61,589 nt of DNA from Pelagibacteraceae bacterium AG-333-C14 (lineage in GTDB: Bacteria; Pseudomonadota; Alphaproteobacteria; Pelagibacterales; AG-422-B15), in the NCBI GenBank assembly GCA_003282485.1, contig QBZD01000005.1, forward strand, positions 1-61,589, read 5' to 3'. A model generated the notes under the pieces. It had not been told where the DNA came from and searched no databases. It worked only from the letters and a program-made list of their open reading frames with translations. The translations under genes were made by a program, and so were the position numbers. The first letter of the stretch is position 1; every line of letters starts with the position of its first letter. Below, piece by piece: positions 34,850 through 43,168 of this stretch.

Positions 34850-35308
34850 GTGTTGTTCAAGTTTTTAAGTATTATTTCCATATTTTTCGTGTTTTCTCCC
34901 TCAATTGCACATCAGTTTCAAAAAGAAAATATAAATATTAATCATCCGCATATAAAATTTACAATTTCATCAGGTCCTGCTGCTGGTTATATGACGATTG
35001 TAAATATGGGAGAGAAACCAGACAAACTATTAAACATTGAAGTAGATTTTGCGGTCGCAGAACTTCACCTCTCAGAAATTAATGATGGAATTGTTTCAAT
35101 GAATAAAGTGGATTTCATAGAGATACCCGCACAGATTGCAAAGTCACTTAAACCAGGAGGTTATCATGTCATGTTTTCAAAATTTAATATTGAATTGATA
35201 GATGAATCTGAGCTAATTGGGGTGCTTAATTTTGAACTCGCTGGTGAAATTAAAGTGGTTTTTGAAGTTGAGACGCAAAAACATAAAGATGATTTTACGG
35301 AGCATTAG
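34850..35308 (+). CDS. PCuAC-type periplasmic copper chaperone
   Basis: 152 residues using the GTG at 34850, which gives a clean signal peptide (LFKFLSIISIFFVFSPSIA-H). An upstream in-frame ATG at 34820 would overlap the lipoprotein gene by 28 bases. The copper motif H-x10-M-x21/22-H-x-M is visible: His in ELHLSE, Met in GIVSMN, then GGYHVMF. PCuAC passes Cu(I) to the CuA site of cytochrome c oxidase together with SCO1. The start choice is uncertain; the family is not. Confidence 0.88.
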   Translation: MLFKFLSIISIFFVFSPSIAHQFQKENININHPHIKFTISSGPAAGYMTIVNMGEKPDKLLNIEVDFAVAELHLSEINDGIVSMNKVDFIEIPAQIAKSLKPGGYHVMFSKFNIELIDESELIGVLNFELAGEIKVVFEVETQKHKDDFTEH

Positions 35309-35312
35309 ATAG

Positions 35313-36182
35313 ATGGCTAGGACATATAAGTTTGAATATATCATAACAATTATTTCGTTATCATTATTAGTTTCTATTGCATGGTATTATTTATATTTAA
35401 TGGCATCACACCCTTCAATGGATGGCATGATGAAGAGTGAAAACTCGATGTCAATGTCAATGGACTCAATTGAAATGGACTCTGAGCAAATGAACTCAAT
35501 GTCAATGGAGCCAACGGAAATGAATATTGGAAACAAGTCGATAAATTTCTTGATGATGCCTATGACTGGTGAATGGAATTTCAATGATTTCATTGTTATG
35601 AATACAATGTGGATCGTCATGATGTTCGCTATGATGATGCCTTCTACTTATATATTTTTGAATCTCTTCAGACTGATGCGATCCAAGATGCAAACGGTAA
35701 AGTACCCAACTCTAGAGTTATCATTAATATCTTTGACATATTTTATCATATGGATAATTTTTTCGATAAGCGCTTGTACTGCACAATACTATCTTCATAA
35801 CAACGGTTTGGTTGATATGATGGGGACCTTAAAAAGTAATACTGTGTCCTCAATCACACTTTTAGTTGCTGGGATATACCAATTCACAAATCTAAAACAA
35901 GCTTGCTTGGAAAAGTGCAGAAACCCTCTTTCATTTATAATGGGTAGAAACATACATGGCACAAAAGATATTATTAGTATCGGTTTATCGCACGGTCTAT
36001 ATTGTCTTGGCTGTTGTTGGTCCTTAATGGCATTATTGTTTGTAAATGGAGTTATGAACCTGACATGGGTAGTTATACTGACTATTATAATATTGATTGA
36101 AAAACTTCTTCCTTTTGAGCAACTTAGCTCTAGATTTTTTGGCGTTCTTCTAGTAATTTGGGGCCTATATCTTTTAATATAA
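35313..36182 (+). CDS. DUF2182 membrane protein with Met-rich loop
   Basis: 289 residues, predicted metal-binding integral membrane protein with about six helices. After helix 1, residues 30-70 form a hydrophilic Met-rich loop with repeated MSM, MDS and MEP units, ending in NIGNK. The DUF2182 core includes MMFAMMMPSTYIFLNLF and the CLEKCRNPL segment. Met-rich segments outside the membrane are typical Cu(I) binders. DUF2182 genes usually sit beside DUF1326, as here (9-base gap). The exact role is not known. Confidence 0.83.
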   Translation: MARTYKFEYIITIISLSLLVSIAWYYLYLMASHPSMDGMMKSENSMSMSMDSIEMDSEQMNSMSMEPTEMNIGNKSINFLMMPMTGEWNFNDFIVMNTMWIVMMFAMMMPSTYIFLNLFRLMRSKMQTVKYPTLELSLISLTYFIIWIIFSISACTAQYYLHNNGLVDMMGTLKSNTVSSITLLVAGIYQFTNLKQACLEKCRNPLSFIMGRNIHGTKDIISIGLSHGLYCLGCCWSLMALLFVNGVMNLTWVVILTIIILIEKLLPFEQLSSRFFGVLLVIWGLYLLI

Positions 36183-36191
36183 TATTAAATT

Positions 36192-36872
36192 ATGACAGTT
36201 AACCCATTCAATCTTCACTGGGAGATAAACGGACACTTCCTACTTAATTGTAATTGTGACGTTTTTTGCAATTGTCCAGTTTCTCTTGGTCGAGCAATTC
36301 CAAATTCAGCTAATGGAAAATGTTTTTCTTGGTGGGGTATAATTATTGAAGACGGTTATGCTGAGGAAAAATGGGCAGGATTTAATCCACTTAAAAAAGA
36401 AGCAAAAGGAATAATTGATCTCAGTGGCTTAAATGTTGCTATCTTATTAGAAGTGCCAGGTCCATTATCTATGGGTGGTTGGACAGCAGGTCTATACATT
36501 GATGAAAAAGCATCCCAAGATGCAGCAGATGCTTTATTAAAAATATTTTCTGGCAATGCCGGAGGTCAAACTGGTTGGTTCTCCTCAATGATCTCAAATT
36601 TTCTAGGAGTAAAAAGATGTTCAATTACATATAAAGAAACTGAAACAGGTTGGACTTATACTATCCCTGAGATTTTAGATGGAAGAATTGAGAAAGAGCC
36701 AGGTAAAAATAGAGGTGAAGAAGTAAAGGTTTCTAACCTCAAATATTGGGTTGCCCCTGAAATAATTGTTGGCCGTGGGGGTAGAAAAAGTAAAATTAAA
36801 GATCATGGTCGCAATTGGGACTTCACTAATGGAAGTGCAGAATACTGCGCAGTTAAGTGGTCGGGTCCTTAA
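36192..36872 (+). CDS. DUF1326 protein
   Basis: 226 residues, no signal peptide. The N-terminal LLNCNCDVFCNCPVSLGR, a Cys-rich motif (CNC-x3-CNC) typical of DUF1326, may bind a metal. The rest has AILLEVPGPLSMGGW, VGRGGRKSKIKDHG-like glycine-rich parts. Paired with DUF2182. Function unknown; with SCO1 and PCuAC immediately upstream I infer a copper- or other thiophilic-metal role. Last gene before dimethylglycine dehydrogenase (19 bases later). Confidence 0.85.
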   Translation: MTVNPFNLHWEINGHFLLNCNCDVFCNCPVSLGRAIPNSANGKCFSWWGIIIEDGYAEEKWAGFNPLKKEAKGIIDLSGLNVAILLEVPGPLSMGGWTAGLYIDEKASQDAADALLKIFSGNAGGQTGWFSSMISNFLGVKRCSITYKETETGWTYTIPEILDGRIEKEPGKNRGEEVKVSNLKYWVAPEIIVGRGGRKSKIKDHGRNWDFTNGSAEYCAVKWSGP

Positions 36873-36891
36873 AAACTAAAAAAGGAATTTT

Positions 36892-39327
36892 GTGAAATCG
36901 AAAGCTAAAGTTGTCGTAATTGGCGGTGGAGTTGTGGGCGTTAGCACTCTCTATCATCTTGCAAAAAAAGGTTGGTCTGATGTAGTGCTGTGTGAGCGTA
37001 AAGAGCTCACATCAGGTTCTACATGGCATGCAGCTGGACTAATGCCTTTGTTTAATATGAGTTATTCTGTAGGCCAAATACATAAGTATTCAGTTAAATT
37101 TTATCAAGAGCTTGAAAAAGAAACAGGACAAGATGTTGGTTTCAGGGAGGTTAGCAATATACGACTGGCTGAAAACCAAGACCGCATGGATGAATATAGG
37201 CAATACGCAGGTGTCGCTGAAACCATTGGTGTTAAAGTTAATTTCCTTACACCTGAAGAAATTCAAAAAGCGTGGCCACTGTGTTCAATTGATGGACTAG
37301 TTGGAGCTATACAGCACCCTGAAGATGGCTATATACAGCCGAATGATTTAACTCAAGCCTTAGCCAAAGGTGCAAGAGCTCTTGGAGCTGAAATTTATCG
37401 ACAAACTGCAGTTATCGCTCTGGAACAGTTACCTGACGATAGTTGGATTGTGACAACTGACAAGGGTGAGATTAAGTGTGATGTTGTCGTTTCATGTTCT
37501 GGTAATTTTGTAAGGCAAACAGGTGAGATGGTAGGTTTGGATATACCCGTAATCCCTGTTGAACATCAATATATTGTAACAGAAGCGCATCCAAAAATTT
37601 TAGAAAGACAAAAAGAAGGCCTTCCAGAAATGGGAGTATTAAGAGGTTCTGATGGTGCCTGGTATATGCGAGAAGAGGCGGGAGGTCTTATCTTAGGACC
37701 ATATGAAAAAGGAGCGCCAGCTTGTTATGTAGATGGCCCCAGTAAAGATTGTGAATACGAATTATTTCAAGAGGATTTAGATCGACTTGGCCCACACATT
37801 GAACACGCAATAAATCGAGTACCAATTTTTGGAGAGGCTGGAATTAAAAAGGTGTACAATGGAGCAATTTGTTATACACCAGATGGTAGTCCGATTATAG
37901 GTCCGGCATGGGATAGAAAAAACCTTTATCTCAATGACGGCCATTCATTTGGTGTAACTGCTGCAGGGGGTGCGGGATGGCAGATTGCAGAATGGATTGT
38001 AGACGGCGAACCCACAATTGACATGCTTGGAGTAGAACCAAGAAGATTTGGTGATTATGCATCAAAAGCATATTTAATTAAAAAAAATGAAGAGGCCTAT
38101 GCTAATGTTTTTACAATACATTACCCAGATGAAGAAAGAGAAGCTGGAAGACCTCTTAGACAAGCCCCATGCTACGATCGGTTAAAAAATCTTGGTGCTG
38201 TGTTTGGTCAAAAATTTGGCTGGGAAAGAGCGAACTGGTTTGCACCTGAGGGAGTTCCCCAAGAAGATGATTGGTCCTTCAGACGCTCAGCATGGTTTGA
38301 ACATATAGGCAATGAATGTAAGAATGTTTCAGAAAACGTTGGATTGCTTGATATGAGTGCATTTGCAAAGTGTAGAATAAGTGGACCAGGAGCAGAAGAG
38401 TTTCTCGATAATTTAGTAGCTAATAAGCTTCCTAAAAAAATTGGTAGAACAAATTTATGCCACGCCTTAAATACAAAAGGTGGAGTTCATTCAGAATTTA
38501 CAATTATGAGAGAGTCTGCAGATAGCTTTTACTGTGTCTCAGCAGGAGCATGGCAAAGGTTAGATCATGACTGGGTAAAAAAACATATGCCAGAAGATAG
38601 AAGTGTTAAATTTGAAAATATTACTAATCAAATGGGTGTATTAGTTTTAGCGGGTCCTAAGTCTAGAGAGTTATTAGAGCGAGTTTCCTCCGATGATTTC
38701 AGTAATGAAGCTTTTCCTTGGTTATCAGGTAAAAATATTAAAATTGGCAGTGCTGAAACATTGGCAATCAGAGTTAATTTTGTGGGTGAACTTGGATGGG
38801 AAATACATTCGCCTATTGAAGTTCAAAATCATATTTTTGACGCCTTAATGGATGCAGGAAAAGACTTGGGATTGAAACCTTTTGGAATTAGAGCCATGGA
38901 CTCATTAAGATTAGAAAAATCTTATAAGCTAATTGGAACAGAGCTATCAATTGAGTATGCTGGATACGAATCGGGCATTGATCGATTTATTCATCCAAAT
39001 AAAGGCCAATTCATTGGAAGAGATGCGCTTGTTGAATGGAGAGAAAAAGGTTTTGAAAATTCTTTTGTCACATTAGAAGTACATGGAGTTTCTGATGCTG
39101 ATGTTTTAGGCAACAATCCTATCTACAGTAATGGAAAAGTTGTAGGCAGAGCGACAGGCGGTAATTATGGATTTAGAGTAAACAAATCACTTGCACTAGC
39201 AATGGTCAATCCAGCTCAGTCAGAAGTTGGTACAAAATTACAAATTGATATTCTAGGCAATATGCATGATGTAACAGTTATACCAGAGAGCCCGTATGAT
39301 CCTAAAAATGAAAAAATAAGAGCTTAA
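36892..39327 (+). CDS. Dimethylglycine dehydrogenase-like FAD/GcvT fusion
   Basis: 811 residues, GTG start after AAAGGA. FAD-binding oxidoreductase domain (1-430): IGGGVVGVSTLYHLAKKG, and GSTWHAAGLMP with the His that carries covalent FAD in rat DMGDH. The C-terminal half (about 440-800) is a GcvT-type folate domain: GLLDMSAFAK, LAGPKSRELL, NFVGELGWEIH, FGIRAMDSLRLEKSY. Oxidizes dimethylglycine (or sarcosine) and gives the formaldehyde unit to THF as methylene-THF. The domain order and length match DMGDH; sarcosine dehydrogenase is the alternative. Next in the pathway is soxBDAG downstream. Confidence 0.92.
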   Translation: MKSKAKVVVIGGGVVGVSTLYHLAKKGWSDVVLCERKELTSGSTWHAAGLMPLFNMSYSVGQIHKYSVKFYQELEKETGQDVGFREVSNIRLAENQDRMDEYRQYAGVAETIGVKVNFLTPEEIQKAWPLCSIDGLVGAIQHPEDGYIQPNDLTQALAKGARALGAEIYRQTAVIALEQLPDDSWIVTTDKGEIKCDVVVSCSGNFVRQTGEMVGLDIPVIPVEHQYIVTEAHPKILERQKEGLPEMGVLRGSDGAWYMREEAGGLILGPYEKGAPACYVDGPSKDCEYELFQEDLDRLGPHIEHAINRVPIFGEAGIKKVYNGAICYTPDGSPIIGPAWDRKNLYLNDGHSFGVTAAGGAGWQIAEWIVDGEPTIDMLGVEPRRFGDYASKAYLIKKNEEAYANVFTIHYPDEEREAGRPLRQAPCYDRLKNLGAVFGQKFGWERANWFAPEGVPQEDDWSFRRSAWFEHIGNECKNVSENVGLLDMSAFAKCRISGPGAEEFLDNLVANKLPKKIGRTNLCHALNTKGGVHSEFTIMRESADSFYCVSAGAWQRLDHDWVKKHMPEDRSVKFENITNQMGVLVLAGPKSRELLERVSSDDFSNEAFPWLSGKNIKIGSAETLAIRVNFVGELGWEIHSPIEVQNHIFDALMDAGKDLGLKPFGIRAMDSLRLEKSYKLIGTELSIEYAGYESGIDRFIHPNKGQFIGRDALVEWREKGFENSFVTLEVHGVSDADVLGNNPIYSNGKVVGRATGGNYGFRVNKSLALAMVNPAQSEVGTKLQIDILGNMHDVTVIPESPYDPKNEKIRA

Positions 39328-39338
39328 ATAAATATTTT

Positions 39339-40391
39339 GTGTCTAGTGCAATAACACTTTACAAGAAAATTTGTTCGGAAGAGCAAGTAAAATATAATCA
39401 CAAACAAGAACTCTTAATTTCCCAGCTTGATGAGTTCCTAAGTCATAAGAAAAAGAATTTTATTCTTAAGATATTCGACACATCGAATATCAGAAAAAAG
39501 AAATGCTTTTATATTCATGGAGGCGTCGGTGTTGGCAAGACTCTTATTATGGATCTATTTAATGGCATTATAAAAAATAAACAAAGAATTCATTTTCATA
39601 AATTTATGATTGAAATTCATGATGAATTGCATTCTTTAAGAAGCCAAAATAAGTCAAAAGAGTTTTTGATAGTCCAGCTCGCAAAAAAAATTAAAGAAAA
39701 ATACAGATTTATTTTTTTTGATGAATTCCAAGTAACCAATATTGCTGATGCCATGATACTTGGACATTTATTTAATGAATTATTTAAAAACAATGTTTAC
39801 ATAATACTTACATCAAACAACAAGCCTGAAGATTTATATAAAGATGGTTTACAAAGAGAGTTGTTTCTTCCTTTCATAGAAATAGTAAAAGAGAATTCAA
39901 TTATCCATCATTTAGATATAGAAACAGATTACAGAACAGAAAATTTAAATAGTCGAGAGACCTTTTTTATTTCTAATTCCTCAGTCAGTAGTCTTAAAAT
40001 AAAAGATATATATGAAAAAATTATAGAAGGTCACATACCAAAGGATGAAACTATATCGATAAAAAAAAGAAACTTTGTAATAAGAAAACTAGCAAATCGC
40101 GTTGCTTGGTTTCAGTTTGAGCAACTTTGTGGAGGTCATATTGGTGCCGAGGACTACCTTGAGATGATTAAGCATACAGATCAAATTATTATTGAGAATG
40201 TGCCAATTTTTAATAATGCAAACGCAAATATGCAAGAGAGGTTTATTAACCTGATTGATGTACTTTATGATAATAAGGTTCAAATCATTATTAGTTCTGT
40301 TAAAGAAATTGAAAAGTTAGGAAGCGCGTTCTACCTTAAAGATAAATTTCAAAGAACGGTAAGTAGATTAATTGAAATGAGATCTAACTAG
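39339..40391 (+). CDS. AFG1-like ATPase (ZapE family)
   Basis: 350 residues, AAA-type ATPase, GTG start. Walker A GGVGVGKT, Walker B FIFFDEFQV, ILTSNNKPEDLYKDGLQRELFLPF is the family signature. The family is linked to removing or degrading respiratory-chain subunits (mitochondrial AFG1) and to cell division (ZapE). It lies between dimethylglycine dehydrogenase and the DadA-like gene with gaps of 11 and 14 bases. In many alphaproteobacteria it lies instead near mdh/suc genes, so this position is notable. Confidence 0.9.
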   Translation: MSSAITLYKKICSEEQVKYNHKQELLISQLDEFLSHKKKNFILKIFDTSNIRKKKCFYIHGGVGVGKTLIMDLFNGIIKNKQRIHFHKFMIEIHDELHSLRSQNKSKEFLIVQLAKKIKEKYRFIFFDEFQVTNIADAMILGHLFNELFKNNVYIILTSNNKPEDLYKDGLQRELFLPFIEIVKENSIIHHLDIETDYRTENLNSRETFFISNSSVSSLKIKDIYEKIIEGHIPKDETISIKKRNFVIRKLANRVAWFQFEQLCGGHIGAEDYLEMIKHTDQIIIENVPIFNNANANMQERFINLIDVLYDNKVQIIISSVKEIEKLGSAFYLKDKFQRTVSRLIEMRSN

Positions 40392-40405
40392 AAATAAATT
40401 TTTAT

Positions 40406-41635
40406 ATGAAGATAGCAGTTATAGGCGCAGGAATTGTAGGTATTTCTTCTGCTAATTGGTTACAGAAATACGGACAAGATGTTACATTATTTGACATGAA
40501 TGACCCTGGTAGCCAAGCAAGCTTTGGAAATGCAGGAACCTATGCGAGGTATGCAAATATTCCTACTAACTCCTCATCATTTTTTTATCTTTTTCCATAC
40601 CTTCTTTTAAATAAAAACAGTCCTCTTTTTATAAGGTTTAAAAGACTTAACAAGACTTTGCCTTGGATCCTTAATTATTTATACAACTGCAGAAATAGTA
40701 ATGTAAACACGACAACAAATAATCTAACAAAACTTCTTTCTAAAATGGATGATGGTTATGAAGAATTGTTTAAAGAGGCAGGTGTTGAACCCTATTTGTC
40801 AAGAAAAGCTATTATGTACGGATGGTCAACAAAATTATTTTTTAATTCAGCAAAAAAAGATTTTAGCAAACGTGAACAAACTGGAATTAAGATACAAGTA
40901 CTTAGTCATGACGAGATCTCAGATTTAGAGCCAAATATAAATAATATATTTTATAAAGGTGCATTGTTTGAGGGAAGTTATTTTGCTAAAAATCCAAAGA
41001 AAGTGAGCCAGTTATTAATTAATTTATTTGTAAATAAGGGAGGAATTTTCAAAAAAGAAAAGGTAACAAATATTGAAAACGTTGAAAAAAGTAAATTACA
41101 AATAATTACAGGCAGTACAAGCGAAGTATTTGATAGGGTTATTATTGCCTCTGGGGTATGGTCAAAAAGTTTGGTAGAAGCAACGGGTGACAAAGTGCCA
41201 CTGGAAGCTGAGCGCGGCTACCACATTGTTAACCCGGAACTTAAGGACGTTATTTCACGTCCTATTTCTTGGCAAGAAAGAGGAACGTATTTTACACCTA
41301 TGGAAGATGGACTCAGAACTGGAGGAATAGTCGAATTTGGCGATACAGATTATGAAGAAAATCCTAAGGTTATTAATTTTCTAGAAAGGGCGCTTAAAGC
41401 AATATTCCCTCAGTCTAATCGTCCTATTCAATCCTGGGTTGGCTTTAGACCTTCTGTTCCAGATTCGCTTCCAGTTATTGGACAATCTTCAAAAAACCCT
41501 TATATTTATTATTGTTTTGGTCATCAGCACATTGGATGGTCATTGGGAGGTATATCAGGAAAACTGATAGCCCAAAAAATTTGTGCAAATAAAACTGATA
41601 TTGATTTGGCGCCTTACTCGTTGGAGAGACTTTAA
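40406..41635 (+). CDS. DadA-like FAD-dependent amino acid oxidase
   Basis: 409 residues. KIAVIGAGIVGISSANWLQKYGQDVTLFD is the ADP-binding start; SQASFGNAGTYA, ERGYHIVN, GFRPSVPDSLPVIGQSS and the final FGHQHIGWSLGG are of the DadA group (D-amino acid dehydrogenase). Membrane-associated, electrons passing to quinone. Just 2 bases before soxB. Substrate might be a D-amino acid or an N-methylated amino acid such as sarcosine or N-methylglutamate; context favours a methylated amine, the family favours D-alanine. Confidence 0.88.
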   Translation: MKIAVIGAGIVGISSANWLQKYGQDVTLFDMNDPGSQASFGNAGTYARYANIPTNSSSFFYLFPYLLLNKNSPLFIRFKRLNKTLPWILNYLYNCRNSNVNTTTNNLTKLLSKMDDGYEELFKEAGVEPYLSRKAIMYGWSTKLFFNSAKKDFSKREQTGIKIQVLSHDEISDLEPNINNIFYKGALFEGSYFAKNPKKVSQLLINLFVNKGGIFKKEKVTNIENVEKSKLQIITGSTSEVFDRVIIASGVWSKSLVEATGDKVPLEAERGYHIVNPELKDVISRPISWQERGTYFTPMEDGLRTGGIVEFGDTDYEENPKVINFLERALKAIFPQSNRPIQSWVGFRPSVPDSLPVIGQSSKNPYIYYCFGHQHIGWSLGGISGKLIAQKICANKTDIDLAPYSLERL

Positions 41636-41637
41636 AT

Positions 41638-42879
41638 ATGAAATATTCTTTTTATAATTTAGTTCGTAACTCATTTTCATATCATGAAAATTGGGAAAAA
41701 GCATGGAGTAGTCCAGAGCTTAAACCCGAGTATGATGTTATTATTATAGGTGGAGGGGGCCATGGACTCGGTACAGCTTATTATTTAGCCAAAGAATTTG
41801 GTGTAAAAAATATTGCTGTTCTAGAAAAAGGTTGGATTGGTGGTGGTAATACTGGTCGAAATACGACAATTATACGCTCTAACTATTTGTGGGATGAAAG
41901 TGCAGCACTTTATAACCATGCAGTTAATTTGTGGGAAGGTCTTTCAAGTGAATTAAATTTTAATGTAATGTTTTCTCAACGTGGACTATTTCACCTAGCT
42001 CATTCAGTTCACGACATGCAAGAAATCACAAGAAGAGGATATTCAAATTACTTGAATGGAATAGACGCTGAAATTTTGAACCAGGAGCAAGTTGCAAAAA
42101 AAATTCCCCATATGAATATGCATGGCAGGTATCCTGTATTGGGTGCATTGCTTCAAAGACGTGCCGGTACCGCAAGACACGACGCTGTTGCTTGGGGATA
42201 CGCAAGGGCAGCTGAGAATCTAGGAGTTGATATAATACAAAACTGTGAGGTGAAAGGGATTGATATTTCAAATGGCAAGGTTGTCGGGCTTCAAACAACA
42301 AAAGGTTCAGTGAAGGTTGATAAGGTTGGATTAGTACCTGCTGGACATTCATCTGTATTGGCCGACATGGCAGGCTTTACTTTGCCTATTAATTCAGTGC
42401 CACTTCAAGCACTTGTAAGCGAGCCGATAAAGCCAATTTTAGATTGTGTCATCATGTCTAACTCTGTGCATGTTTATGTAAGTCAGTCTGATAAGGGAGA
42501 ATTGGTTGTCGGTGCAGGTTCTGATGCATATAACTCGTATTCCCAAAGAGGTTCATTTGATATGATTGAACATATGATGGCCCCATTAGTTGAACTGTTT
42601 CCAATATTTTCAAGGCTAAAAATGCTAAGAAGCTGGGGTGGCATTGTGGATGTAACACCTGATCGAAGTCCAATAATTGGAAAAACTCCGGTGAAAGATT
42701 TATTTATTAATTGCGGTTGGGGCACAGGTGGATTTAAAGCCACTCCAGGATCTGCTCATGTATTTGCGGAAACAGTCGCAAAAGGTGAGCCAAACGATAT
42801 TGCTGCTCCATTTTCATTAGACAGACATTACTCTGGTGCTTTAGTAGACGAAGCCGCAGCAGCAGCTGTAGCTCACTAA
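41638..42879 (+). CDS. soxB: Sarcosine oxidase beta subunit
   Basis: 413 residues. Binds FAD (IIIGGGGHGLGTAYYLA) and carries covalent FMN on the His of RRAGTARHDAVAWG. WIGGGNTGRNTTIIRSNYL and GCWGTGGFKATPGS-like end motifs match SoxB. The heterotetrameric enzyme oxidizes sarcosine to glycine and makes methylene-THF and H2O2. Followed by soxD, soxA, soxG in the standard order with 4-base gap and overlaps, so a single operon. Confidence 0.97.
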   Translation: MKYSFYNLVRNSFSYHENWEKAWSSPELKPEYDVIIIGGGGHGLGTAYYLAKEFGVKNIAVLEKGWIGGGNTGRNTTIIRSNYLWDESAALYNHAVNLWEGLSSELNFNVMFSQRGLFHLAHSVHDMQEITRRGYSNYLNGIDAEILNQEQVAKKIPHMNMHGRYPVLGALLQRRAGTARHDAVAWGYARAAENLGVDIIQNCEVKGIDISNGKVVGLQTTKGSVKVDKVGLVPAGHSSVLADMAGFTLPINSVPLQALVSEPIKPILDCVIMSNSVHVYVSQSDKGELVVGAGSDAYNSYSQRGSFDMIEHMMAPLVELFPIFSRLKMLRSWGGIVDVTPDRSPIIGKTPVKDLFINCGWGTGGFKATPGSAHVFAETVAKGEPNDIAAPFSLDRHYSGALVDEAAAAAVAH

Positions 42880-42883
42880 TTGT

Positions 42884-43168
42884 ATGTTTGTTATTAAATG
42901 TCCATACTGTGGTGAGAGAGATCAAACTGAATTTTCATGTCATGGTGAAGCGCATATAGCTAGACCAGATAATCCAGCAGAAGTGAGTGATGAGGAATGG
43001 GGAGAGTACCTTTTTTTTAGGAATAATCCGAAAGGAATACATTTCGAAAGGTGGACGCATGATCATGGTTGTAGACGATGGTTCAATGTTATGAGAGATA
43101 CAGTCAGCGATAAAATAATGAAGACATACAAGATGGGTGATCAAAAACCAGGAGTTCAAGATGTCTAA
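42884..43168 (+). CDS. soxD: Sarcosine oxidase delta subunit
   Basis: 94 residues. Zinc-binding subunit: CPYCGERDQTEF at the start supplies two cysteines and the HDHGCRRWFN segment the remaining His/Cys ligands. FRNNPKGIHFERW is typical. Its end overlaps soxA by 8 bases. Confidence 0.97.
   Translation: MFVIKCPYCGERDQTEFSCHGEAHIARPDNPAEVSDEEWGEYLFFRNNPKGIHFERWTHDHGCRRWFNVMRDTVSDKIMKTYKMGDQKPGVQDV

Noticed and set aside
35400-35530. Possible tandem DNA repeat in the Met/Ser-rich coding stretch
   Set aside because: The repeats reflect the Met-Ser-Asp-Glu composition of the DUF2182 loop; unit length is not constant, so it is not a separate repeat element.
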